From Pseudomonas oryzihabitans (lineage in GTDB: Bacteria; Pseudomonadota; Gammaproteobacteria; Pseudomonadales; Pseudomonadaceae), in assembly GCF_007665395.1 (NCBI RefSeq), contig NZ_VDND01000004.1, forward strand, positions 383,837 to 447,836: 64,000 bases of DNA, written 5' to 3'. Below the pieces are notes generated by a model. That model ran no database searches, was not told where the DNA came from, and saw only the letters and a program-made list of their open reading frames with translations. Within the stretch, counting starts at the first letter, position 1, and each line of letters begins with the position of its first letter. A program made the translations under genes and the position numbers. Shown here piece after piece: positions 15,260-24,153 of the stretch.

Positions 15260-16680
15260 CCCTGGAGCAACTGGCCAAGGCCGGCCGCGCCCCGGCGCTG
15301 CCGCTGCGCATCGAGCTGCCCACTGGCGAACTGGAACTGCGATCGCTGCTGCGGGTGCTGCCCGGTCAGCGCTACGTCGGCGAGGCCCGCTGGCAGGGCC
15401 GCCGGGTCCTGGCCAAGTTGCTGGTGGGCGACCGCGCCGCCCGGCAATTCGCCCGCGAGCGCGAGGGCTGTCGCCTGCTGGCGGCAGCCGCGGCGGCGCC
15501 CACGCCCGAGTTGCTGGAGAGTGGCGAGGCGAGCGGGCAGGGCGCCTGGTTGCTGTTCGACTTCATCGAGGCCGCGCCCAGCGTCGACCAGCTCTGGCAG
15601 CAGATCGCGGGCGAGCCGCCGCTGTCGCCCGCGCAGAACGACTTGCTGGGCGCGGCGCTGGCCACCCTGGCCCGGCTGCATGCCCAGGGCCTCTGGCAGG
15701 CCGACCTGCACCTGGACAACCTGCTGGTCAAGGACGGCGCCGCCCTGGTCATCGACGCGGCGGACATCCAGGCCGAGACGGTCGGCCAGCCGCTGTCCCA
15801 GGCGCGGGTGCAGGAGAACCTGGCGGTGTTCTTCGCCCAGTTGCCGGCCGCCCTGGATGCCCAGCTGGAAGAACTGCTGATCCACTACCTGCTGGTCAAT
15901 GCCGAGCACGCCCTGCGCCTCGACGCCCTGCTGGCGCGCACCGCCGAGATTCGCCGCTGGCGCCTGGCCGACTACCTGAAGAAGAGCGGTCGGGAGTGCA
16001 CCCTGTTCGCCGTCACCCGCAGCGCCTTCGGCCTGATCGCCGTGCGCCGCCCCTGGCTGGCCAGGCTCGAAGGCCTGCTGGCCGATCCCGATGCCGCCCT
16101 GGCTGGCCTGCCGACCTTCAAGGACGGCGGCGCCGCCACCGTGGCGCGGCTGTCGTGGCAAGGCCAGGACCTGGTGCTCAAGAGGTACAACATCAAGGGC
16201 TTCGGCCACTGGCTGACGCGCTTCTGGCGGCCGAGCCGGGCCTGGCACAGCTGGCGGGAAGGGCACCGGCTGCTGTTCCTCGGCATCCCCACGCCCGAAC
16301 CCCTGGCGGTCCGCGAGCGCCGGTTCCTCGGTCTGCGCGGACGTGCCTACCTGGTGACGCCCTATGTGGCCGGTCCCAATCTGCTGGAGCGCTTCGCGCC
16401 CTATGTCGATTCCGCCCCGCCCGCAGCGGAACTGGAGGCCCTGCTGGCCCTGGTCGACGCCCTGCGCCGCGAGCGCCTCGGCCATGGCGACTTCAAGGGG
16501 ACCAACCTGATCTGGCATGACGGTCGCTGGCAGGTGATCGACCTCGATGCCCTCCAGGCCCACAGCAGCGACCAGGCCTATGCCCGCGCCTATGCCCGCG
16601 ATCGCGCCCGGTTGCTGCGCAACTGGCCCGCCGACAGTGCGCTCCATCGGCTGCTCGATAGCCGTCTACCACCGGCCTGA
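15256..16680 (+). CDS. Double kinase-like LPS protein, third
   Basis: A 474-residue protein (position of PA5006) that looks like two kinase-like halves fused. The N-terminal half carries the loop D150-LHLD-N155 (ADLHLDNLLV) and an Asp in LVIDAADI. The C-terminal half carries H410-G-D412-FKGTN and VIDLDALQ, with a candidate Lys in DLVLKRYNIKG near 313. Both halves keep the Asp and Asn of a kinase catalytic loop, so both could be active. It is the last gene of the waaF-to-here run and is followed by a terminator, closing the operon. Its acceptor is not known to me; a core-LPS phosphorylation role comes from context. Confidence 0.82.
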   Translation: MTLEQLAKAGRAPALPLRIELPTGELELRSLLRVLPGQRYVGEARWQGRRVLAKLLVGDRAARQFAREREGCRLLAAAAAAPTPELLESGEASGQGAWLLFDFIEAAPSVDQLWQQIAGEPPLSPAQNDLLGAALATLARLHAQGLWQADLHLDNLLVKDGAALVIDAADIQAETVGQPLSQARVQENLAVFFAQLPAALDAQLEELLIHYLLVNAEHALRLDALLARTAEIRRWRLADYLKKSGRECTLFAVTRSAFGLIAVRRPWLARLEGLLADPDAALAGLPTFKDGGAATVARLSWQGQDLVLKRYNIKGFGHWLTRFWRPSRAWHSWREGHRLLFLGIPTPEPLAVRERRFLGLRGRAYLVTPYVAGPNLLERFAPYVDSAPPAAELEALLALVDALRRERLGHGDFKGTNLIWHDGRWQVIDLDALQAHSSDQAYARAYARDRARLLRNWPADSALHRLLDSRLPPA

Positions 16681-16683
16681 GCG

Positions 16684-16706
16684 CGGGTCGTTCGATAAAC
16701 GACCCG
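16684..16706 (+). terminator. Terminator closing the waaF-waaP-kinase operon
   Basis: CGGGTCGTT (16684-16692) and AACGACCCG (16698-16706) form a perfect 9-bp stem with a 5-nt loop, followed by TTTC. It lies 3 bp after the last kinase gene and separates the LPS operon from gcd. Confidence 0.75.
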
Positions 16707-16723
16707 TTTCGCGCAAAAATGAA

Positions 16724-16743
16724 CCAGCTAGTTAATTAGCTGG
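16724..16743. promoter_or_regulatory. 20-bp near-perfect palindrome upstream of gcd
   Basis: CCAGCTAGTTAATTAGCTGG matches its own reverse complement at 18 of 20 positions and lies about 150 bp before the gcd start, in an AT-rich patch. It may be an operator for gcd control. Further down, CCCGCC-AGT-GGCGGG (16840-16854) forms a small hairpin before the Shine-Dalgarno. I do not recognise either as a known site. Confidence 0.4.
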
Positions 16744-16889
16744 CTACCTTTGTGGCAGAATGTCGCAGCCTGAGGGGCCCCGCCAGGGCGTCTGGCCTGC
16801 GCGATACGCCCGGCACCCATAACGAGATCCAAGAACGGACCCGCCAGTGGCGGGCTTCTGGCACGCATGAGTTTTTTAAGGAGACGACG

Positions 16890-19292
16890 ATGAGTGGCAA
16901 TGGGGGCGCGACCCGCGCCTGCAAGTTCCTGGTATCTGCCCTGGGTGTGCTGATCGCCCTGCTGGGCCTGGCGCTGATGGGGGGTGGCGTCTACCTCGCC
17001 ACCCTCGGCGGCAGTCTCTATTTCGTTCTGGGTGGCCTGCTGCTGACCCTGGCCGGCGTCCTGATCGCCGTACGGCGGCCGCTGGGCGCCTGGCTCTACG
17101 CCCTGTTCCTGCTGGCGACCCTGGTCTGGGCCCTGGTCGATGTCGGCCTGGTGTTCTGGCCGCTGGTCTCGCGGCTGATGATGTTCGCCGTGATCGGCGC
17201 GGTGGTGGCCCTGGCCTATCCGGCGCTGGTGCGCGCCCGTGGCGGCGTCGCCGGCAAGGGTGGGTACGCGCTGGCCGGCCTGCTGGCCGTGGCCTGCGCA
17301 GCGAGCTTCGCCTGGATGTTCAAGCCGCAACCGCTGGTGGCCGCCGCAACGGCACCCGCCGTCACCCCGGTGACGCCCGCTACCGCCCAGCAGGATTGGC
17401 GCCATTGGGGCAACACCACCGCCGGGACTCGCTTCGCCGCCCTCGACCAGATCACCAAGGCCAACGTCGGCCAGCTGCAGGTGGCCTGGACCTTCCAGAC
17501 CGGCGACGTGCCCCAGAGCAATGGCTTCGGCGCCGAGGATCAGGTGACGCCGCTGCAGGTCGGCAACAGCGTCTATCTCTGTACCGCGCACAACCAGGTG
17601 TTCGCCCTCGACGCCGATACCGGGGCCAAGCGCTGGTCCTTCGATCCCAAGGCCACCGCGCCCAACTGGCAACGCTGCCGGGGCGTCGGCTATTACGAGG
17701 ACGCGCCGGTCGCCCAGGCCAGCGCCGTCGCCTCCGCAGCTCCCGCCCAGCCGGCGGCGACCTGCCAGCGACGCATCCTCACCACCACCATCGATGCCCG
17801 GCTGTTCGCCCTGGACGCCGACACCGGCAAGCCTTGCGCCGACTTCGGCGACAATGGCGTGGTCGACCTCAAGGCCGGCCTGGGCGAGGTCAAGCCGGGC
17901 TTCTATACCCTGACCGCCGCGCCCCTGGTGGCCGGCGATCTGATCGTCATCGGCGGTCGGGTGGCCGACAACATCGAGGTGAACGAGCCGAGCGGGGTCA
18001 TCCGCGCCTTCGACGTCCACACCGGCAAGAAGGTCTGGGCCTGGGATCTGGCCAAGGAAACCCCGGACACCCCGCTGGACCCCAACATCGACTACACCCG
18101 CGCCACGCCGAACGTCTGGACCTCCATGGCCTACGACGCGAAGCTCGGCCTGATCTATCTGCCGACCGGTAATACCACCCCTGATGCCTGGGGTGGCGAG
18201 CGTACGCCGCAGGACGACAAGTACAGCTCGGCGGTCGTCGCCCTGGACGTCAAGACCGGCCAGGAGCGCTGGGTCTACCAGACCGTCCACCACGACCTCT
18301 GGGACTACGACCTGCCGGCGCAACCGACCCTGGTCGACGTGCCGGACGGGCAGGGCGGTAGCCTGCCGGGCCTGATCCAGACCACCAAGGCCGGCCAGGT
18401 CTTCCTGCTCAACCGGGAAACCGGCAAGCCCATCGCCGAGGTGCGTGATCAACCGGTCAAGGCACCGCCGCAAGAGGTGACCGGCGAACGGCATTCGCCG
18501 ACCCAGCCGTTGTCGGTGGGCCTGCCCGCCATCGGCACCGAGACCCTCACCGAGTCGGCCATGTGGGGCGCCACCCCCTATGACCAGCTGCTCTGCCGCA
18601 TCCAGTTCAAGCAGATGCGCTACGACGGCATGTTCACCGCGCCGTCCACCGATGTCTCCCTGCAGTGGCCCGGTTCCCTGGGCGGCATGAACTGGGGCAG
18701 CAACTCCATCGATCCCACCACCGGCTACCTGTTCGTCAACGACATGCGCCTGGGGCTGTGGACGCGGCTGATCCCGCGCGCCCAGATGGAGAACAACAAG
18801 GCCGGTGGCGTCGAGATGGGCGCTGCCTCCCAGACCGGTACCCCCTATGGGTCGCTGCGTAACCGCTTCCTCTCGCCACTGGGCATTCCCTGCCAAGCGC
18901 CGCCCTACGGCACCATGACCGCCATCGACCTCAAGACCCGCAAGGTCGCCTGGCAGGTGCCGGTGGGTACCGTGCAGGACACCGGGCCGCTGGGCATCAA
19001 GCTGCACCTGCCGATCCCCATCGGCATGCCCACCCTGGGTGGCTCCCTGGCGACCCAGGCCGGCCTGCTGTTCTTCGCCGGTACCCAGGACTACTACCTG
19101 CGCGCCTACGACAGCGGCACCGGCCGCGAGATCTGGCGTGCGCGCCTGCCGGTGGGCAGCCAGGGCACGCCCATCACCTACGTCTCGCCCAAGACCGGCA
19201 AGCAGTACGTGGTGATCAGCGCCGGTGGCGCCCGCCAGTCGCCGGATCGCGGCGACTACGTGATCGCCTACGCCCTGCCCGACAAGCGCTGA
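16890..19292 (+). CDS. gcd: Membrane-bound PQQ-dependent glucose dehydrogenase
   Basis: This enzyme oxidises glucose to gluconolactone in the periplasm and passes electrons to ubiquinone. The ATG at 16890 has a strong Shine-Dalgarno (AAGGAG, 16878-16883) and gives 800 residues, the usual family length. The first 145 residues contain five hydrophobic segments anchoring it in the inner membrane. The rest is an eight-bladed PQQ propeller, with repeated ALD.DTG.K.W blades, the HHDLWDYDLPAQP metal/PQQ region and a GGMNWG motif. The gene has terminators on both sides, so it is a single unit inside the LPS region, where P. aeruginosa has none. No pqq biosynthesis gene is in the window. Confidence 0.96.
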   Translation: MSGNGGATRACKFLVSALGVLIALLGLALMGGGVYLATLGGSLYFVLGGLLLTLAGVLIAVRRPLGAWLYALFLLATLVWALVDVGLVFWPLVSRLMMFAVIGAVVALAYPALVRARGGVAGKGGYALAGLLAVACAASFAWMFKPQPLVAAATAPAVTPVTPATAQQDWRHWGNTTAGTRFAALDQITKANVGQLQVAWTFQTGDVPQSNGFGAEDQVTPLQVGNSVYLCTAHNQVFALDADTGAKRWSFDPKATAPNWQRCRGVGYYEDAPVAQASAVASAAPAQPAATCQRRILTTTIDARLFALDADTGKPCADFGDNGVVDLKAGLGEVKPGFYTLTAAPLVAGDLIVIGGRVADNIEVNEPSGVIRAFDVHTGKKVWAWDLAKETPDTPLDPNIDYTRATPNVWTSMAYDAKLGLIYLPTGNTTPDAWGGERTPQDDKYSSAVVALDVKTGQERWVYQTVHHDLWDYDLPAQPTLVDVPDGQGGSLPGLIQTTKAGQVFLLNRETGKPIAEVRDQPVKAPPQEVTGERHSPTQPLSVGLPAIGTETLTESAMWGATPYDQLLCRIQFKQMRYDGMFTAPSTDVSLQWPGSLGGMNWGSNSIDPTTGYLFVNDMRLGLWTRLIPRAQMENNKAGGVEMGAASQTGTPYGSLRNRFLSPLGIPCQAPPYGTMTAIDLKTRKVAWQVPVGTVQDTGPLGIKLHLPIPIGMPTLGGSLATQAGLLFFAGTQDYYLRAYDSGTGREIWRARLPVGSQGTPITYVSPKTGKQYVVISAGGARQSPDRGDYVIAYALPDKR

Positions 19293-19312
19293 TCCCAGCG
19301 GCTTGACCTCCC

Positions 19313-19342
19313 GAAGCCCGCCGGAGCGATCCGGCGGGCTTC
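19313..19342 (+). terminator. Terminator after gcd
   Basis: GAAGCCCGCCGGA (19313-19325) pairs perfectly over 13 bp with TCCGGCGGGCTTC (19330-19342) around a GCGA tetraloop, 20 bp after the gcd stop. Confidence 0.85.
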
Positions 19343-19396
19343 GTCGTTTCCGGCCCGGGACGGGCACCGCCTGGCCACAATGTGCCGTGGCGCGAT

Positions 19397-19425
19397 TACC
19401 CCCGGTGGCAGCGAACGGCTATAAT
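19397..19425 (+). promoter_or_regulatory. Candidate sigma-70 promoter for the carbamoyltransferase operon
   Basis: A perfect TATAAT (19420-19425) stands 17 bp downstream of a weak -35 (TTACCC, 19397-19402), about 88 bp before the GTG start at 19513. The unit downstream of the gcd terminator needs its own promoter, which supports the call. Confidence 0.5.
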
Positions 19426-19512
19426 TCGCCGTTTTTGAGGCGAGGCGGGCCTGCAGCGGCCTCGCGAAACCCCGGCGAACCCCTGGTTACGCCCTGTACA
19501 GAGGCTTTACCT

Positions 19513-21255
19513 GTGTCCCTGACCGTCCTTGGCCTGTCCGGCGCCCTCAGCCACGATCCCTCCGCCGCGCTCTACATCGACGGCAAGCTGATCGCCGCGG
19601 TGGAAGAAGAACGCTTCGTGCGCGACAAGCATGCCAAGAACCGCATGCCCTACGAATCGGCCAAGTTCTGCCTGGAGCAAGCCGGGATCACCCCCGCCGA
19701 CGTCGACGTGGTGGCCATTCCCTATGCGCCCATCAGTCTGTTCGGCGAGGCCCGCTGGCACTACGCCAAGCGCTACGCCTATGCCCCGGATCGCGCCCTG
19801 GACGCCATCCTGTTCGGCAATCGCCGCTACCACCGCTACCGCAAGCGCATCGAGTGGTGCCTGGTGCAGCTCGGCTTCGACCTGAAGAAGGTCAAGCTGG
19901 AAGCCGTCGAGCACCACCTGGCCCACGCCTCCAGTGCCTACCACTGCTCGGGTTTCAGCGAGAAGACCGCGATCCTCGGCATCGACGGCAAGGGCGAGTA
20001 CGCCACCACCTTCTTCGGCTACGGCGAGAACGGCAAGATCCACAAGATCAAGGAGTTCTACGATCCGGACTCCCTGGGCGGCCTCTATGGCGCCCTCACC
20101 GAATTCCTCGGCTTCGAGATGCTCGACGGCGAATTCAAGGTCATGGGCATGGCGCCCTATGGCGATGCCAGCAAGTACGATTTCTCGCGCCTGGCGAAAT
20201 TCGAGAACGGCGAGCTGATCATCAATACCGACTACGCTAACGTCATCGGCTTCCGCCGCTACAAGGAGAAGGGCAAGGGCTACTACTTCTCGCCCAAGCT
20301 GATCGAGTGGCTGGGGCCCAAGCGTGAAGGCGACATCGCCGACGATCCCTACATCCACTACGCCGCCAGCATGCAGGCGCTGTTCGAGCGGCTGGCGCTG
20401 GAGATGATGGACTACTACCTGGGCGACATCATCAAGCAGACCGGCAAGCTCGCCTTCGCCGGTGGTTGCGCGCTCAACGTCAAGCTCAACCAGAAGATCA
20501 TCGCCCGCCCCGAGGTCAAGGAGCTGTTCGTCCAGCCCGCCTCGGGTGACGCCGGTACCGCGGTCGGCGCCGCGGCCTACGTCTCCCATGCCCGCGGCGT
20601 GCCGGTGGAGAAGATGGAGCACGTCTATCTCGGCCCCGGCTACAGCAACGAAGACGTCATCGCCGCTTGCGCCCGGCATCCCAATGCGCCCAAGTGGCAG
20701 AAGATCGAGAACATGCCCCAGCGCATCGCCGAGATCATGGTGGCCGGCAATCCGGTGGCCTGGTTCCAGGGTCGCCTGGAATTCGGCCCGCGCGCCCTCG
20801 GCGGTCGCTCCATCATCGGCTGCCCCAGCGTGCCGGGCGTGGCCGACCGCATCAACGCCCAGATCAAGTTCCGCGAGCGCTGGCGGCCGTTCTGCCCGTC
20901 GATGCTCGACACCGTGGCACCGCAGATGCTCAAGGTCGACCATCCCTCGCCCTTCATGACCTTCACCTTCGAGGTCAACGACGAGTGGAAGAGCCGGGTG
21001 TCCGAGGTGGTCCACGAGGATGGCACCTCCCGCGCCCAGGTGCTGGAGCGCCGCCACAATCCGCGCTGGTACGACCTGATGCTGGAGCTGGAAAAGCTCA
21101 CCGGCAACGGCGTCTCGCTCAACACCTCGCTCAATCGCCGCGGTGAACCCATGGTCTGCTCGCCCACCGACGCCCTGAACATGTTCTTCGGCTCGGACCT
21201 GCAGTACCTGATCATGGAAGACATCCTGGTGGTCAAGGAGGGCGCCGGCCTATGA
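19513..21255 (+). CDS. LPS core O-carbamoyltransferase
   Basis: A 580-residue member of the NodU/CmcH carbamoyltransferase family (position of PA5005), which carbamoylates heptose II of the pseudomonad core. The GTG at 19513 begins the conserved VSLTVLGLSGALSHDPSAAL; the open frame further upstream overlaps the gcd terminator and is not coding. The N-terminal ASKHA-type domain shows EHHLAHASSAYHCSGF (about residues 135-150) and LGIDGKGEYAT. The C-terminal carbamoyl-transfer domain shows FGPRALGGRSI near 427. The stop overlaps the next start (ATGA at 21252-21255). Confidence 0.92.
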   Translation: MSLTVLGLSGALSHDPSAALYIDGKLIAAVEEERFVRDKHAKNRMPYESAKFCLEQAGITPADVDVVAIPYAPISLFGEARWHYAKRYAYAPDRALDAILFGNRRYHRYRKRIEWCLVQLGFDLKKVKLEAVEHHLAHASSAYHCSGFSEKTAILGIDGKGEYATTFFGYGENGKIHKIKEFYDPDSLGGLYGALTEFLGFEMLDGEFKVMGMAPYGDASKYDFSRLAKFENGELIINTDYANVIGFRRYKEKGKGYYFSPKLIEWLGPKREGDIADDPYIHYAASMQALFERLALEMMDYYLGDIIKQTGKLAFAGGCALNVKLNQKIIARPEVKELFVQPASGDAGTAVGAAAYVSHARGVPVEKMEHVYLGPGYSNEDVIAACARHPNAPKWQKIENMPQRIAEIMVAGNPVAWFQGRLEFGPRALGGRSIIGCPSVPGVADRINAQIKFRERWRPFCPSMLDTVAPQMLKVDHPSPFMTFTFEVNDEWKSRVSEVVHEDGTSRAQVLERRHNPRWYDLMLELEKLTGNGVSLNTSLNRRGEPMVCSPTDALNMFFGSDLQYLIMEDILVVKEGAGL

Positions 21256-22385
21256 CGCGTTCCGCCGAACCGCGGGTGCTGCAGTTCTGTCACGGCTATG
21301 ACGGTCCCTTCCTCGACTGCGCCCGCCAGACCGCCAGTCTCTTCGCGGACAGCGGCTATCGCGTCACCACGGTGTTCCTCACCGGTACCGCCGATGCCGA
21401 GGTGGCTGCCGGCTGTGGCAGCGACGAGGTACTGTTCCTCGAGTATTCCTCGCGCGACGTGCGCGGCCTCAAGCTCGGCGCCATCCAGGCGCTGCGCGAG
21501 ATCGTCCGTTCGCGGGGCATCCGCTTCGTCATCGCCCATCGCTTCAAGCCGATCTGGATCGCCTGCCTGGCTACCAACCTGCCGGTGATCGGCGTCCACC
21601 ACGCCTTTGGCGACTATGATCGACTCGGCCGACGGCTGTTCGCCAAGCTGATGAGCAAGCGCCTGACCCTGCTGGCCGTCTCCGACGCGGTGCGTGACGA
21701 ACTCCGCCAGCGCCTCAAGGACTGGCCGGCCGAGCGCATCGAGACCCTCTACAATCGCCTGGACGTCGAGGCGGTGGAGCGCGAATTGCTGCCGGCCGAC
21801 CAGGCCCGCGCCGAGCTCAAGCTGCCCCAGGACGCCTGGATCGTCGGCAACGTCGGCCGCCTGCACCCGGACAAGGACCAGGCCACCCTGCTGCGCGGCT
21901 TCGCCGCCGCCCTGCCGACCCTGCCGGCCAACGCCCTGCTGGCTATTCTCGGCAAGGGCCGGCTGGAAGAGGACCTCAAGGACCTCGCCCGCGAGCTGAA
22001 CATCGCCGACCGGGTGCTGTTCCTCGGCCAGGTGGAAGGCGCCCGGCGCTACTTCAAGGCCTTCGACGTCTTCGCTCTGAGTTCCGACCACGAGCCCTTC
22101 GGCATGGTCCTGCTGGAGGCCATGGCTGCCGGCGTCCCCCTGATCGCCACCGCCTGCGGTGGCGCCCGCGAGATCGTTGAAGGCGTCGGCTTCCTGTTCC
22201 CCCTGGGCGATGCCGAAGCCCTCGGTCAGGGCCTGCAGCACCTCGGTCGCCTGGCGCCGAGCCAGCGACGCGCCTGCGTGCAGCACATGCGCGAGCGCCT
22301 GGCCGAGCGCTTCTCCGACGAGGCCGTACGCCGCGACTTCTGGCGCCTGCCGATGGTCGCCGCCTTCAAGGCCCCGGCGCCGTGA
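21252..22385 (+). CDS. wapH: GT4 glycosyltransferase of the LPS core (WapH-like)
   Basis: A 377-residue GT-B enzyme. The acceptor domain contains IAHRFKPIW and GVHHAFGDYDR. The donor domain has VGNVGRLHPDKDQATLL (about residues 197-213) and the GT4 site EPFGMVLLEAMAAGVPLIATACGG (about 281-304), with the E-x7-E pair. The order carbamoyltransferase then GT4 matches PA5005-PA5004 (wapH), which adds a hexose of the outer core. It overlaps both neighbours by 4 bp. The sugar specificity is inferred from position only. Confidence 0.82.
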   Translation: MTRSAEPRVLQFCHGYDGPFLDCARQTASLFADSGYRVTTVFLTGTADAEVAAGCGSDEVLFLEYSSRDVRGLKLGAIQALREIVRSRGIRFVIAHRFKPIWIACLATNLPVIGVHHAFGDYDRLGRRLFAKLMSKRLTLLAVSDAVRDELRQRLKDWPAERIETLYNRLDVEAVERELLPADQARAELKLPQDAWIVGNVGRLHPDKDQATLLRGFAAALPTLPANALLAILGKGRLEEDLKDLARELNIADRVLFLGQVEGARRYFKAFDVFALSSDHEPFGMVLLEAMAAGVPLIATACGGAREIVEGVGFLFPLGDAEALGQGLQHLGRLAPSQRRACVQHMRERLAERFSDEAVRRDFWRLPMVAAFKAPAP

Positions 22386-23341
22386 GAGTCCTGTTCCTGG
22401 TCCAGAAGGAACAACGCATCCTGCTGGACCACTTCTATGCCAGCATCGCCGCCCAGTGCGACTGCGACCTGCGCTGGCTGAGCGACGCGGAGCAGGCCGA
22501 TCTGCGCGGCTATTTCCGCCGCGCCGTGCCGCAGCCCGAGCAATACGATCGCATCCTGCTGTTCCTGAGATTCAAGAAGCAGCTCAAGCAGATCGTCTTC
22601 ATCCGCAGCCTGCCCAATCTGGTCGAGCTGGAACACGACGCCTACCAGAACTTCATCCCCTGCAAGTACACCGGTAAGTTCAGCCGCTACTACCGGGCCA
22701 TGCCCCACGTCCGGGTGCTGGTCTCGGGCGCGGGCGTGGCGCGGCGGCTGCAGGAGGAGGGGGTGGATGCCGTCTTCGTGCCCAAGGGCTACGACGACAG
22801 TCGCCTGCGCGACCTGGGCCTGGAACGCGACATCGAGCTGGGCTTCGTCGGCAGCCTCGGCAGCGTGGCCTACAGCGGACGCCGGCAGTTGCTGGAAGAC
22901 CTGGCCAAGGTCGAGCCCCTGCTGATCACCAAGACCCGCTCGGGCGATGAATACCTGCAGACGCTCAACCGCATCCGCTTCTTCATCGGCGCCGACGTCG
23001 GCATGGGCGAATACATGATCAAGAACTTCGAAGCCATGGCCTGCGGCTGCCTGCTCTTCACCTTTGATCAGGGCGAAGAGGAAAACCGGGCGCTGGGCTT
23101 CGTGGATGGCGTCAATGTGGTGCTCTATCGCTCGCTGGCGGAGTTGCGGGAAAAGCTCGCGGGACTAAGGGCGGACCCCGCGCACGCCTCGGCCATCGCC
23201 AAGGCGGGAGAGGCCCTGGCGCGTCACTCTTTCGCCTTCGGCCACTTGGGTGAACGCGTGGTTTCGGCTATAACCCCTGCGCTGCGGCCGGCGGTCGCAC
23301 CGGGGTTCCTGCAACGCCTGCTGGCCAGGCTGGGACGCTGA
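22382..23341 (+). CDS. ssg: Cell-surface sugar glycosyltransferase (Ssg-like, CgeB-type)
   Basis: A 319-residue product starting at a GTG that overlaps the upstream stop (GTGA). The N-terminus MRVLFLVQKEQR and the length match what I recall of Ssg (PA5001), needed for surface polysaccharide and phage or solvent phenotypes. The donor-binding region near residues 200-225 (GMGEYMIKNFEAMACGCLLFT) is typical of CgeB-like GT-B glycosyltransferases. There is no signal peptide or membrane segment. It is likely a core or O-polysaccharide transferase; substrate unknown. Confidence 0.72.
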   Translation: MRVLFLVQKEQRILLDHFYASIAAQCDCDLRWLSDAEQADLRGYFRRAVPQPEQYDRILLFLRFKKQLKQIVFIRSLPNLVELEHDAYQNFIPCKYTGKFSRYYRAMPHVRVLVSGAGVARRLQEEGVDAVFVPKGYDDSRLRDLGLERDIELGFVGSLGSVAYSGRRQLLEDLAKVEPLLITKTRSGDEYLQTLNRIRFFIGADVGMGEYMIKNFEAMACGCLLFTFDQGEEENRALGFVDGVNVVLYRSLAELREKLAGLRADPAHASAIAKAGEALARHSFAFGHLGERVVSAITPALRPAVAPGFLQRLLARLGR

Positions 23342-23391
23342 TGCGGCGCCCAAGGCCCAGCTTTCGACTCACCTGGCAGAAAGGGTAGAAC

Positions 23392-24153
23392 GTGCAGTTT
23401 TCCGCCGACAGCGACATCTCCCTGGTCGTCACCAGCTGCGGGCGCTTCGACCTGCTCACGCAGACGCTGGCGACCTTCGACGAATTCAACACCGCGCCCA
23501 TTCGCCGAGTCTTCATCACCGAGGACTCCGGTGACGAGCGGGTGCGCGACTGCATCCCGGCGCACTGGCGCGAGCACACCGAGTTCATCGTCAACAATCC
23601 CAAGCTCGGCCAGATGCGCAGTGTCGACGCGGCCTACGCCCGGGTCGAAACGGCCTGGATCTTCCATTGTGAAGACGACTGGGCCTTCTATCGGCCCGGC
23701 TTCATCGAGGATTCCCAGGCGCTCTTGGAGGCCGATCCGCAGGCGTTGCAGGTCTGGCTGCGCAGTCACGCCCATGACCTGGCGATCCACAGCCCCTACG
23801 TCTATCTCAAGCCGCGACAGGTGCACGCGGGTATCGCCTTCCACGAAGTCGGCTCGCACAAGGCCGAATGGCAGGGTTTTTCCTTCAATCCCGGTCTGCG
23901 TCGGCGTGCCGACTACCTCCGGCATGCGCCCTATGGTGAGCTGACCGGCGAGAAGGAGCTGTCCCGGCGCTACGCCGAGGAGCACCGGCACGCGCTGATC
24001 CTGGAAAACGATGCGGTCTTGCATACCGGTTTCGGCCAGCACGTGATCAGCGAGAAAGACCGCGAAGACAAGTGCAGGCGCCGTCGCCTGGACCGCATCA
24101 AACTGGCGCTGGCCTTCCTGGTCGGTGCACTCCTGGGAGCCCTGCTGTGGTGA
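23392..24153 (+). CDS. GT2-like glycosyltransferase with C-terminal membrane anchor
   Basis: A 253-residue GT-A protein starting at GTG 23392 (AAGGG about 8 bp upstream). The N-terminus ISLVVTSCGRFDLLTQTL is a nucleotide-sugar binding start, and CEDDW near residue 92 is a DxD-type metal site. The last 20 residues (LALAFLVGALLGALLW) are hydrophobic and follow a basic KCRRRRLDR stretch, suggesting a C-terminal inner-membrane anchor. The stop overlaps the waaL start (GTGA at 24150-24153). I do not recognise a named homologue. Confidence 0.75.
   Translation: MQFSADSDISLVVTSCGRFDLLTQTLATFDEFNTAPIRRVFITEDSGDERVRDCIPAHWREHTEFIVNNPKLGQMRSVDAAYARVETAWIFHCEDDWAFYRPGFIEDSQALLEADPQALQVWLRSHAHDLAIHSPYVYLKPRQVHAGIAFHEVGSHKAEWQGFSFNPGLRRRADYLRHAPYGELTGEKELSRRYAEEHRHALILENDAVLHTGFGQHVISEKDREDKCRRRRLDRIKLALAFLVGALLGALLW

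Noticed and set aside
16840..16877. Intrinsic terminator or attenuator before gcd
   Set aside because: The CCCGCC-AGT-GGCGGG hairpin has no T run directly after it; the T stretch at 16872-16877 is 18 bp away and belongs to the region before the Shine-Dalgarno.
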